This document shows, in pieces, positions 12,745 to 23,188 of a DNA stretch of 64,000 nucleotides. This DNA is from Cryptomeria japonica (Eukaryota; Streptophyta; Pinopsida; Cupressales; Cupressaceae). The number at the start of each line of letters is the position of its first letter. The first letter of the stretch is position 1. The position numbers were made by a program, and so were the translations under genes. The notes under the pieces were generated by a model. That model saw only the letters and a program-made list of their open reading frames with translations, was not told where the DNA came from and did no database searches. The stretch is taken from contig NC_081410.1 of NCBI RefSeq assembly GCF_030272615.1, forward strand, positions 223,313,415 through 223,377,414, given 5' to 3'.

Positions 12745-12756
12745 TGGTATTAGAGC
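12745..12756 (+). other. Primer binding site of F1
   Basis: TGGTATTAGAGC is the tRNA-iMet site with one C-to-T change, two bases after the LTR end. Confidence 0.85.
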
Positions 12757-12800
12757 TTTGGTCCTCTTTTGCAAAAGCTTAACCGCTTGAGGAAGATCCT

Positions 12801-14236
12801 ATGGCAACTAACACTTCAAATCCACCAACAACTATTTTCAGAAGAGAAATCCCTAAGCTTGATGGAATAAGTTATGGGATATGGAAAATCCAAATGGAGA
12901 CTCATCTTAGATGTCTTGGAAAGGATATTTGGGAGATCACTGAAAAATGATACACACCTTATGATCTAGCATCTGGCAATCCTGCTCCTACAGACTTGGA
13001 CAAAAATATTGAAAATGATTGCAAAGCTAGAGAAGCCCTCCCGTGTCCACTTACTGATCAGAAAATCATGGGATTGACTGATAAATCATCGGCAAAGGTT
13101 ATGTGGGATAAATTGCAAACTTTGAATGAAGGTGACCGTACTTTTAAAATTGCTAAACTTGATGGTTACCAGGTAAGGTATAAAAACTTGAAGATGGATG
13201 ACAATGAAATAATTGCTACATTTATGGAAAGAGTAAATGAGATTATCATGGGAATTCAATATTGTGGAGGATCTCTAAGTGAAGATGAGATAGTTTCCAA
13301 AGTCTTCAAAGCCCTACCACCGACTTACAAGATGAAGCCAACTACAATTAATGAATTGAAAATAACGGCAAACACTTCAGTTAATAGAGACATTTTGATT
13401 GGGAAATTATCTACTTTTGAGCTTGAAGAATTTGGACTTTCTCGAGCTAGAAAGTCTAAACCTTCTTTTCATGCATCATCATCATCTACTGGCAAGAATG
13501 ATTGGAAAGCCCTATATGCAAAAGAATTGGAAGATATGAGAAAAGAGGATCAAGAATTTGAGCAACTTGAAGCCCTATTTGCTAGAAGAGTACCTAAAGG
13601 ACCGATAGGAAGTAGGTATGAAGGAAAAGCACGTTTTAAATGTTTTGCATGTAATAAGATTGGTCATTTTGCATCTAGATGTCCTGAAAGGAATGCAATA
13701 TTTGAAGAGAGAGTTAAGAAATCATTTAAGCCTAATCTGAATAGATATAGATTCAAGAGAAACAAACAATGCTACATAGAAGATGAGGAAGGAGTAAGTG
13801 ATGACTCGTAGGATGAACTAACAACAGACTCTACTAGTGGTTCCAACAATGAAAAAGAATGGGTATTCTATGCTTTAAAGGAAGATGAACCGGAACCAGC
13901 TATCAAGAATGAAGAAAAAGCCCTTGCAACAAAAGTTGAAGATAAGGATGAATGGGTAATTGATAGTGGATGATTATATCATATGACTGGAGATAAAAGG
14001 AAATTTCTATCCCCGCAAGAATACAATGGCGGTCAAGTCAAATTTGGAGATGACAAAGCATGTATGGTCAAAGGTAGAGTTACTATTTCTCTGGATGGTG
14101 AGCATGATACTGATAATGTCTATTATGTAGAAGGTTTAAGAAAACAATCTTTTGAGTGTTGGTCAATTGGTGGACAAGGGATTCCAACTTCAATTCAAAG
14201 ATAGAAAATGCAAAATCATTAACAAAATTGGTTTTG
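12801..14236 (+). pseudogene. F1 gag and protease remnant
   Basis: The ATG at 12801 begins a copia Gag with the usual KLDGISYGIWK N-terminus. The frame is broken by TGA at 12948-12950, then open to 13811. It carries the UBN2-type Gag core (DEIVSKVFKALPPTYK) and an intact CCHC knuckle CFACNKIGHFASRC near 13648-13690. After a TAG at 13809-13811 the same frame goes on to the protease motif WVIDSG, where the next codon is a stop (DSG-stop). Remnants of HMTGDKRKF follow, and the frame is lost near 14204. The coding order matches F2. Confidence 0.85.
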
Positions 14237-16560
14237 AGAAATTGAAGATATTTAAAGAAAAGGTAGAAACAGAAACTGGATTGAAAATAAATGTCTAAGA
14301 TCAGATCAAGGCAGTGAGTTCACTTCTCATGAATTTAATAGTTATTGTGAGACAAATGGAATTAAGAGATAGTTATCTGCACCTCAGACTCCTTAGAAAA
14401 TGGAGTAGTGGAAAGGAAGAATAGAACCATTTTGGATGCAGCAATATCCATGATGATGGAAGCCAAATTGCCTCACATCTACTGGAGAGAAGCAGTGAGT
14501 ACAATAGTCTACACATTCAACAAAGTTCATATCAAAGGTGAAACCAGTAAGACCCCTTATGAATTATGATCTGGACATACACCTATTGTTAAATATTTCA
14601 TAATTTTTACGAGTAAATGCTATATCAAAAGGGATGATTCAATTGGGAAGTTTGATCCTAGATGTGATGAAGGAATATTTCTTGGATATTCAATTCAAAG
14701 AAAAGCATATAGATGTTATAACAAAAGATTGCAGAAAATTATGGAGAGCGCTAAAGTGAAAGTATATGAGTAATACAAAAATCAATCTATATCATATGAC
14801 AAAGAACCGACAGTGGAATTGATCATAATTGAACCGGTATTGCCTCAATCGATATAGGAAACTGAGACAGTTACACCAATACAATCAGAAAATTCAACCA
14901 AGGTATGTAAGATTAAATCATTCTCAATATCAAATCATTGGAGATAGGAACAAGGGAGTTATGAGAAGAAGAAGAATGGAAAATGAAGAGGTATATCTTA
15001 TTTCTCAAATTGAACTGGAATTTGTTATTGAAGCTTGTAAAGATAAACATTGGTTAAAAGCTATGGAAGATGAATTAGATCAGATAGAGAAAAATGAGAC
15101 TTGGAATTTAGTTCCCCGACCTAAAAATAAGAATGTTATTGGAGCTAAATGGGTTTTTAGAAATAAAAGGAATGAGGATGGTCAAGTTGTAATAAACAAA
15201 TCTAGATTAGTTTGTAAAGGATATTTTCAAATGGAAGGAATTGATTATGGTGAGACATTTGCACCTGTAGCTAGAATTGAAGCTATTAGACTATTTCTTG
15301 CCTATGCAGCTTATAAGTACTATAAGGTCTATCAAATAGATGTTAAATGTGCATTTTTGAATGGTGAAATTGAGGAAGAAGTATACATTGAACAACCTAA
15401 TGGATTTTCACTGACTGGTGATAAAGATATGGTTTGCAGATTGAGGAAAGCTTTATATAGATTGAAACAAGCTCCTAGAGCTTGGTATGCAAGGTTGGAT
15501 AAATATCTTTTGAAGCTTGGTTTTACTAAAGGTAGTGCTGATAGCAATTTATATTATAAGATCACTAATGATGATATTCTGATTATTGAAGTATTTGTTG
15601 ATGATATCATTTTTGGAGGAGAAGATAAATTGTGCATGAAATTCTCTAATAATATGAAGAAAGAATTTGAAATGCCCATGATTGGTGAGATGATATTTTT
15701 CTTAGGTTTACAAATTACTCAAACTGACAAAGGAATCTTTATTTGTCAAACTAAGTATCTAAGGGAATTGTTGAAGAAGTTTGGTATGGATAACTCCAAA
15801 CCAGTAAGTACTCCTATGGTGACAAGTGAGAAATTATCTATCAAAGATACATCTCCACCAGTAAATACGACAAGGTATAAGTTTATGATTGGTGGCTTGT
15901 TATATCTAACTCAGACTAGAACAGATATTATGAATGCAGTGATTATTGTTTCAATATATCAAATTAATCCTAAATAAAATCATGAATGTGCACTAAAGAG
16001 GATATTTTGTTATTTGCAAGGAACAACAGAATATGGCTTATGGTATTCTAGAGATGATGAATTCACTGTATGTGCATATACTGATTTAGATTGGGCAAGA
16101 GATACTGATGATAGGAAGAGAACTTCTGGTGGAGCTTTCTTTCTTGGAAAGAAACTAGTTTCATGGATCAGCAAAAAATAGTCATGCATTTTTTTATCTA
16201 CTGCAGAAGTTGAGTATGTTGCACCAGCAACTAATTACACTCAAGTCTTGTGGATGAAGCAAATGTTGAAGGATATCAAGGTAAATTGTTGTGAACTAGT
16301 AGTTATCTATTGTGATAACTCTGCAGCCATTGATATGTCTAAGAATCTGGTATTTCACTCTAAGACTAACCACATATCAATAAAGTATAACTTTCTAAAG
16401 GACAAGGTGGAAGAAAAGGAAGTCAAATTGGTTTATGTGAACACTAAAGAGTAGATTGCAGAAATATTCACTAAACCGATGTCTAAGGAATCATTTGAGA
16501 ATTTGAGAGACATGTTAGGGGTTTCTCCCCCTCTGATAGAGACTCGATTGATTCACTTTG
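14237..16560 (+). pseudogene. F1 integrase (partial), RT and RNase H remnant
   Basis: The integrase begins abruptly at about 14237 with ..LKIFKEKVETETGLK, so its zinc-binding part and first catalytic Asp are deleted. LRSDQGSEF and the DVV/VERKNRT-type block remain with stops. The RT is open from 14829 to 15977 and carries [39 protein letters not shown] and [12 protein letters not shown] (active-site FVDD). RNase H follows with stops (TDLDWARDTDDRK, STAEVEYVAPATNY, YCDNSAAIDMSKN). It resembles F2 throughout but has more stops. Confidence 0.87.
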
Positions 16561-16617
16561 GAATTAGTCTGACATGCATTATCAAATATACTACTCATTT
16601 CAGCACTGATGAGTGAT

Positions 16618-16643
16618 GCTACTACTCAAGGGGAGTAGTCAGC
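16618..16643 (+). other. Conserved stem-loop/purine motif after F1 pol
   Basis: The arms GCTACTACTC and GAGTAGT(C)AGC flank AAGGG, giving an imperfect palindrome. Similar CTCAGGGGGAG-centred palindromes lie downstream of the coding region in F2 (25005), A (19005) and, in reverse, B, C and D. Confidence 0.6.
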
Positions 16644-16705
16644 TTTGAGATTTAGAGACTTATATCATTGCTTTGATATTTTGTCATATTTATGACATTG
16701 ATGTC

Positions 16706-16715
16706 AAAGGGGGAG
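16706..16715 (+). other. Upstream polypurine tract of F1
   Basis: AAAGGGGGAG preceded by 'cattgatgtc'. It is a second copy of the tract at the LTR border, 174 bases upstream of it. Confidence 0.65.
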
Positions 16716-16879
16716 TGATAGTGATGTGAAAAATAAATTCAGAACTTTACAAAGATATTATTCATATGGGGAGAGTTATTTATATTCAGGAGATTGTTGG
16801 TTGTCTTCCACGGGAGGAGACTTGTTTGGGATTTCTTGGTAATTAGATGTTTTTCACATCTAGTGTTTCCATCAATGTC

Positions 16880-16891
16880 AAAGGGGGAGAT
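16880..16891 (+). other. Polypurine tract of F1 at 3' LTR border
   Basis: AAAGGGGGAGAT directly precedes the 3' LTR. It primes plus-strand DNA synthesis in LTR elements. Confidence 0.85.
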
Positions 16892-18029
16892 TATTGACAT
16901 TATGGTTGAATTGATTATGTGTTGCATTGATGTTTTGTCATTGATGCCAACACTAGTTGTTATGATTGGTTACCGACAGACAAGTTTTGGTTATCGACAA
17001 AAGATCTAGTGTTACCGACAGAAGGGACTATCTGTTGGAAACTTCTGGCATGTTTGGATCAATGGAGTATGTTTCATTTTATGTGTTACATGTTCCTGGA
17101 GTATTTTTTGGTCAGTTGGTATTGACTTGGTGATCGATGCTATCATACACTCTTGTAAACCCTTTCCCGTATGGGTTTAAGGTTTTACCGATAGAGCTTT
17201 TTTTGAGAATCTTGGATAGGATGCATAAGTGGTGTTGGTGCAGTTTCTAGATGGATTTTAGGATGTTGAAGTTGTTCTTTGATCATGCTTTGGCGTGGTG
17301 CACCCAGATTAGGTCCGGTACCTATCTAGGTTATGGACTGATATCATGTTAATGTGTTCTCTACATGTTACCAGGACAATTTATGGATTGGTTATTATTG
17401 TTTTGGTCTCAAGCCAACATGGCATATCATTGTAATATAAGATCTCATTGTAGATTATGGTATGGTATGGGAATGGAAATGTAATATCATATGTGAAGGG
17501 TTTTTGGCTGATTATTGAGGATCGAATTGGGTTTAAAGAAGAGACCAAAGGCCACTGGTATTGAGCTTAACCGGAACTGTAATTAGGTATGGTAGATGCT
17601 ATCTCTGGCAGTTCATTCTTTTGGATTATTGTCCAATTATCTCAAGGTGGTTATAACCTCTCTGTAGTTAGTGAGACTCTTTTGCAATGAGCTATACGCT
17701 CTAGGTAGTGTACCTTCCTGCATGTGCATTCCCCTTATTGTATAACATACTTTCTATAGAAGTATCATCTGACTGTGGGTAGGCTTCCCATCATGGTTTT
17801 TCCCTTTCTGGATTTTCCATGTACAAATCATGGTGTTATGTGGTATGGTTGTAGTGTGTAAATTATATGTTTTATTGTTAAGTTGTATTGTCTACTGGTA
17901 TCTATTTCTGCTATTCTGGTACTTAATGCTTATATTCTCTGGTTAAAGGTTATTAAGTGGTTTGATTGATATAATCTATTAACAATTGATTCATCCCCCC
18001 CTCTCAGTTGTTCACTGGTTATCCTAACA
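16892..18029 (+). repeat. 3' LTR of F1
   Basis: It begins TATTGACATTATGG (the terminal TG has become TA) and ends ...TAACA, 1138 bp. Compared with the 5' LTR it lacks two internal blocks, including the TATA region, and has a short extra 'cagacaagttttggttatcga' type segment near 16977. The divergence indicates an old insertion. Confidence 0.9.
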
Positions 18030-18034
18030 CTCTA
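18030..18034 (+). repeat. Target-site duplication CTCTA, right copy (F1)
   Basis: Identical to 11514-11518. Element A resumes directly after it. Confidence 0.9.
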
Positions 18035-18835
18035 GTGGAAAAGAAAATCATCATAGAGATGAGTCCCACAAAACTAATGATGATGGCTGCTCAGAAACTG
18101 ATGAAGGAGGGAACCATAGACAAAGGGATTATAGATCAAACCATAACTATTTTGCACAAATTGGTCCCAGAATGTAAGATTGAAAATGAAGCGATCCCTT
18201 CTAGCAAGCTTAAGGTAATAACTGAACACATATCAAAAGACTTTAAATCCTTATAACAAATCTCTAACTGACAAGCACTTGAAAAATTCACTTTGGCTAA
18301 GAGAGCCTCTTTTGATCAGATCATTGAGAGAGAAAAGAAAAAGATTGAGGAGAAGATAATTTTGATAGAAAATTCTTTGAAACAATGTACTAATATATAC
18401 AAGGTATGTTGCAATACTAAGATACTTAGAACAAATGTAGATAAAAAGATTAAAGAGATACATTAGAAAATTACTCGTATTGGTAATTCTTTTGATGGAC
18501 TAATTTCACTGACAACATCTATTGATGAACAAATTTTGACTTTGGAGAACCAAATTTCTTCTCTTGAAAAGGAAAGAGATAAGATCATTTAGAGAGCCAG
18601 AAGTCTTAGAGGTTTGATGAGTCCAAGATTGGATTCACTTTGTGTACATAAGAAGGAATGCATGGATATGTTGGGAAAGCCCACATCGACAGAAGTTAAT
18701 GAGAAAGAATCACTTGCATATTTATTGAGTGGACTTGTATCTATCTCCAACACATTTAAAATTGGTTGGGATACTTATATGGAGTTACTAGAGAAAGCTT
18801 ATCTAGAAAACTTGAAATTGGGCAAACTCCGGTAA
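18035..18835 (+). pseudogene. ORF2 of element A, C-terminal coiled-coil part
   Basis: This continues ORF2 after the F1 insertion: KLMMMAAQKLMKEGTIDKGI, then a long coiled coil (DQIIEREKKKIEEKIILIE, NVDKKIKEIH, LENQISSLEKERDKII) broken by a few stops, ending at 18833-18835. The section DVDKKI(R/K).. and the following helix match the C-terminal ORF2 segment of element B (36854-37522, minus). Confidence 0.7.
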
Positions 18836-18909
18836 GACATTTTTGGAGGTATTCAATGTACAGTTCTTATTCTTTGACATTGTTTTTATGATTTTTGGGC
18901 ATTGATGTC

Positions 18910-18919
18910 AAAGGGGGAG
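18910..18919 (+). other. Upstream polypurine tract of element A
   Basis: AAAGGGGGAG preceded by 'cattgatgtc', 174 bases upstream of the border tract. It is the same twin arrangement as in F1 and F2. Confidence 0.65.
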
Positions 18920-19083
18920 TAGTATACATGTGAAAAGAATGAAGAGTTGCATACATTATTGGGAGTTACATAGTTTGTGGAGATATGGAGCATTTTTCAT
19001 ATTTAGCTCAAGGGGAGCAGGGTAGGATGAAACTGGTAGTTGAAACCATGACCATTTTTCACATGAGTGTTGCCATCAATGCC

Positions 19084-19095
19084 AAAGGGGGAGAT
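19084..19095 (+). other. Polypurine tract of element A at 3' LTR border
   Basis: AAAGGGGGAGAT directly before the TGTTGGCAATTGACAC start of the 3' LTR. Confidence 0.85.
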
Positions 19096-19250
19096 TGTTG
19101 GCAATTGACACTCTATTAGTTGGTTTTATTATTTTGTCATTTATGGCAACATGATTTTGGGTTTCAACTTCATATAGTGTACCGACAGGCATTTCACATA
19201 CTCTACACCGACACTGACACCGACACCAACAGGATAGAAGATTTCTTTGA
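19096..19250 (+). repeat. 3' LTR of element A, first 155 bases only
   Basis: It matches the 5' LTR from 5200 up to 'aggatagaagatttcttt' and then breaks off into the minus-oriented LTR of element C. The rest of this LTR would lie beyond the lost end of C. Confidence 0.8.
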
Positions 19251-19658
19251 TGGTATGATGAAAGAATAAGTATCTAGTAGAATACTAAGAGGGGGGGGGT
19301 GAATCAGTATATTGAAAAACTAATACAAAGTTCCCATACTCAAACTCGGTCAAACAAAGTAAACATATCTCAGTCAAGATCAATATTGATAAGAATACTT
19401 GACATCAACCAGTTTAACTGTTATGACAACTTTAACAATAAACAACTTCAATCTTGTAAACATAAAAAATTCTTAATAATAACTCAACATATTCATCTCT
19501 CAATGGTTCTACATAACATACCTTATAACAAATTAACCATATCAACAAATAAGATCATAACCACAAAAGCATTCACCACTTGACACAAATGTTTATACGT
19601 GGAAAACCCAAATAGGTAAAAACCACAGTGAGATGAGACTCACAAGGATAGCTATGTG
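19251..19658 (-). repeat. LTR of element C, left part (U5-side)
   Basis: It carries the reverse complement of the poly-C/'actgattcac' LTR-end signature (run of G then 'gtgaatcagt' near 19290) and 'tttatacgtggaaaacccaaat' near 19592. It stops where F2 begins. Confidence 0.75.
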
Positions 19659-20724
19659 TGTTGGTATTTTGGTATGGTTTTATCATTGATGTCAACACCT
19701 ACTAAAACACTAGCACTTTGGAGATCTAGCAGCATTCACCGACAAGCAAGGAACTATTGCACAGTTACTGGTATATGGTTCACTGGCAGGATATAATGAT
19801 CACCGACACTTGGAATGATATGGAAGACACCTGGTAATGTCAAAGACATCACGTGGATACTTTTTTTTGAAGAATTAATCATTGGTATATTCATATTTGC
19901 ATATTTTCTTTTATCGGCAAATAGGTCCAGGGTTACCCAGGGTTACACCGGCAGGTTTATCTTTTCCAGATCAGCATGGCATGTTATGAAGATGATTAAT
20001 TATTGTTGTAAATGATTTAAGCCGACATGTTTAATTGTTTATTTCACCGGATATTATATTGTTTGCAAAATGATTTTATTGTAATATCTTGTAGATCCGA
20101 CCTACTAAAATTGGTCTTAGGTTATGGTATAAATGTAAGATCTTATTTGTAAGATCGAATGTGGAATGTGAAAAAAAATTGTGAGAAGGTATATGTGATA
20201 TTAAGTAGAGCTATACACGAAGACATCATTTGAAGGTGAAGCTAGGTTTTTGTGAAAGCATATCAGCATTACACTGGTACTGAATTCAGCACATGAAGAT
20301 TCTATTTTGTGCAGTACATTCTTATTGGATTTAACCATCCAACTGTAGTCAGTGTGACTCCCATTTTGTGATTGAGCAGTGAGCTCTAGGCTATTGGCCT
20401 TTCTGCATGTGCAAACCCCATTTATGTACACTTACTATCTGCAGTAGTATCATCTGATTATGGGTAAGGTTTCCCACCATGGTTTTTCCCCTTACAGGGT
20501 TTCCACATACAAATATTGGTGTTATGTGTTGTGGATGACTTTGTGTTTATGTTTCATGCATTAATCTTTACCGGTATAGCAATTGACTGTTCACACTGTC
20601 TACCAACATACTTAACTGGTTTACTGATATTAAGCATTAAGTTGGTTAAGTTGTTTTTGGTTTGAATTTATTTGACAACTGATTCACCCACCCCCCCTCT
20701 CTCAGTTGTCTCCAGGACCTTACA
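19659..20724 (+). repeat. 5' LTR of F2
   Basis: TGTTGGTATTTTGG... to ...TTACA, 1066 bp. It contains TATAAAT (20128), 'cccaccatggtttttcccc' and 'ctgattcacccacccccc' before the end. It is clearly alike to the 3' LTR, with scattered substitutions. Confidence 0.92.
20128..20134 (+). promoter_or_regulatory. Putative TATA box in F2 5' LTR
   Basis: TATAAAT in the context 'ttatggtataaatgtaag', conserved in the 3' LTR at 25752-25758. Its position in the middle of the LTR fits a U3/R promoter. Confidence 0.55.
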
Positions 20725-20726
20725 AT

Positions 20727-20738
20727 TGGTATCAGAGC
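20727..20738 (+). other. Primer binding site of F2
   Basis: TGGTATCAGAGC, tRNA-iMet type, two bases after the LTR end. Confidence 0.92.
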
Positions 20739-20781
20739 TTAGTCCTCTTTTTGCACAAGTTTAACAACCTAAGGAGATCTA

Positions 20782-22305
20782 ATGTCTACTAATTATTTTA
20801 GGAAGGACAGTCCTAAACTTGATGGAACCAACTATGGGATATGGAAGATCAGGATGGAGACACATCTGAATTGCATTGGTAAAGACATCTGGGAAGTTAC
20901 AAAGAATGGTTAAACTGCTACTGTAGCTGGTCAGCCCAGTCCAACTACCTTAGCTAAAGATGAGGAGAATGATTGCAAAGCAAGAGAAGTACTTTTGAGC
21001 GCATTATCAGATCAACAAATCATGGGATTATTAGATAGGTCTATTGCTAAAGCTATTTGGGATCATTTGGAAACACTAAAGGAAGAAGATTCCATAGTCA
21101 AAATTGCAAAACTTGAGAGCTTTAGAGTCAGGTATGAACATCTAAAAATGGAAGAAGATGAAAGGATTTCTGCTTTTATGGAAAGAGTAAATGAAATTGT
21201 TTTAGGTATTAAATGTTGTGGAGGAACCTTAAGTGAGGATGAAATTGTTTCAAAAATATTAAGAGGATTGCCACGGACATATAAAATGAAGGTTACTACT
21301 ATAAATGAGTTGAGAACAATGCCTAATACATCAGTAACTAGGGATACATTGATTGGAAAACTTTCAGCCTTTGAAATTGAGGAGTTTGGTCCTGTTGCTA
21401 CTATAAAGATAGATTTGGCCTTTAAAGCATCAACATCATCTGCTCCATCATTTGATAAATCAGATTGGAAAGCCTTTTATGCAAAAGAACTTGAAGAAAC
21501 TAGGAAGGAGAATGAAGAACTTGGAGAACTTGAAGCACTATTTGCAAGGAAAATGCTTAAAGGTCCAGTTGGAAGTAATTATGAAGGTAAAGCATCCTTT
21601 AAATGTTTTAACTGTAATAAGATTGGTCACATGGCTTCAAGATATCCTAATAGACATGCTAGACTAAGAGAAGAAGCTAGAAGGATAGACAAGCCTAATC
21701 CTGAATATCAGAGGTACAGATTTAAGAAGAACAAAGACAAATCTTGTTACATTGCTGATGAAGGTGTGACTGATGATTCTAAAGAGGATCCGATAGACAA
21801 TGGATGGGTTTTTGTTGCTATAACAGAAGATCAACCGACACCTACTGTTCAATCAGTAGAACAAGCCCTAGTAGCTAAAGTTGAAGTAAAGGATGAATGG
21901 ATCATTGACTCAGGATGCTCACATCATATGACAGGAGACAAAGGTAAATTCTTGAACTTTCAAGAATACAATGGAGGTTTAGTAAGATTTGGAGATGAGA
22001 AAGCCTATTCAATCAAAGGTATGGGTACAATATCTCTTTATGGTAAGTATAACATTGACAATGTCTACTATGTTGAAGGATTAAAGCATAATCTTTTAAG
22101 TGTTGATCAATTGGTTGAGAAAGGATTTCAGTTACAATTTAAGAATGGAAAATGCAAAATCATGAATAGAACTGGTTTAGAAATTGCAACCGGTAATCAG
22201 ACTAGAGGTAATATCTTTCATTTGAATAACAGGGAAAAGGCATGCTTGATTGCACATATAGGTGAAAGTTGGTTATGGCATAAAAGACTGTCATGTAAAC
22301 TTTGA
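20782..22305 (+). pseudogene. F2 Gag-protease frame (one stop, then frameshift)
   Basis: The ATG at 20782 starts MSTNYFRKDSPKLDG, the typical copia Gag N-terminus. A TAA at 20911-20913 interrupts it, after which the same frame is open to 22305. It contains the Gag core (ERISAFMERVNEIVLGI, DEIVSKILRGLPRTYK), a zinc knuckle CFNCNKIGHMASRY whose last Cys has become Tyr, the aspartic protease motif WIIDSGCSHHMTGDKGKF (near 21898-21950) and the start of the pre-integrase domain (TRGNIFHL, SWLWHKRL). A one-base shift near 22290 ends the frame. The product would be the capsid/nucleocapsid precursor and the maturing protease. Confidence 0.88.
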
Positions 22306-23188
22306 TTGCATGGTAAAAATCAGTACTTCTAAGGCAGTTAGAGATCTACCTAAAATTGTCAAACCTTAGAATACAATTTGTAAGGAATGTCAATTTGGAA
22401 AATAAGTTAGAGCTAGTTTACAAAGTATTCCAGAAAAATCCAATAATGCTCTTGATTTGATTCACACTGATTTATGTGGTCTAGCTAGAAGTAAAAGCTT
22501 ACAAGGTGATAGATATTTCATGCTAATTATTGATGATTATTCTAGAATGTGTTGGGTTACTTTTCTTAGAGAAAAATCAGAAGCACTTGGAAAGTTCAAA
22601 CTGTTCAAAGCAATGGTTGAAAATGAAACTGGTAAGAAAATCAAATGTTTAAGATCTGATCAAGGAGGAGAATTCACATCTAAAGACTTTAATACATTCT
22701 ATGAAGTGAATGGAATCATAAGACAACTATCAGCACCTCAGACACCACATCAAAATGAAGTTGTTGAAAGGAAAAATAGAACTATCTTGGATGCAGCAAG
22801 AAGTATGTTATCTGAAGCAAATTTACCACATGTGTATTGGAAAGAGGCAGTGAATACAATAGTCTATACATTCAACAAAGTTCACATCAAAGGTGAAACT
22901 GGTAAGACCCCTCATGAACCATGGTTTGGTAATACTCCTACTATTCAGTATTTCAGAATTTTTCGAAGTAAATGTTATATTACAAGAGATGAGTATATTG
23001 GAAAATTCGATCCTAGAAGTGATGAAGGAATATTTCTTGGTTATTCATCTAAGAGCAAGGCATATAGATGTTCTAACAAGAGATTGCAGAAAATTGTTGA
23101 GAGTACAAATGTAAAAATTGATGAACAATTCAGAGGAACTTCAAGGTATATAGACTCTGAAATGGTAACAGAAATTGTGATAAAATGA
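22306..23188 (+). pseudogene. F2 integrase frame
   Basis: After the shift the integrase reads through two stops (about 22366 and 22402) and is open from 22457 to 23188. The catalytic core shows DLIHTDLCG, LRSDQGGEFTS and NEVVERKNRTILDAARSM (D, D and E all present). GKTPHEPWFG and GIFLGYSSKSKAYRC mark the C-terminal side. A second frameshift near 23185 separates it from RT. The enzyme would insert the DNA copy into the genome. Confidence 0.87.

Larger units (their letters stand above)
11519..18029 (+). mobile_element. Copia element F1 (6.5 kb, defective), inserted in element A
   Basis: A full-length Ty1/copia retrotransposon by structure: 5' LTR 11519-12742, primer site 12745, gag-pol remains 12801-16560, hairpin motif 16618, polypurine tracts 16706 and 16880, 3' LTR 16892-18029, and a perfect 5-bp target duplication CTCTA. 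The order protease, integrase, RT, RNase H gives the copia type. The multiple polypurine tracts resemble those described for Sireviruses. It is defective: stops in gag, protease and RNase H, an internal deletion of roughly 400 bp across the end of the pre-integrase region and the start of integrase, and strongly diverged LTRs. It is close in protein sequence to F2, but its LTR is different. Confidence 0.93.
5200..19250 (+). mobile_element. Element A: non-autonomous two-ORF LTR retrotransposon, split by copia F1
   Basis: Structure in order: 5' LTR (5200-6109), tRNA-iMet primer site (6112), decayed ORF1 with coiled coil and CCHC knuckles (6157-7295), decayed ORF2 (7664 onward), twin polypurine tracts (18910 and 19084) and the first 155 bases of the 3' LTR (19096-19250). 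No protease, RT, RNase H or integrase belongs to it; those at 12801-16560 belong to the nested copia element. The same ORF1-ORF2 order occurs in element B on the other strand, which makes this a family and not a chance assembly. A also carries an unexplained insertion of about 1.5 kb (9598-11090). The rest of its 3' LTR was cut off by element C. Many stops and frameshifts show it is an old copy. Confidence 0.8.

Noticed and set aside
20201-20431. Minus-strand frame repeated at 25825-26055
   Set aside because: It recurs only because both LTRs of F2 contain it; it is antisense to LTR promoter/R sequence and has no protein features.
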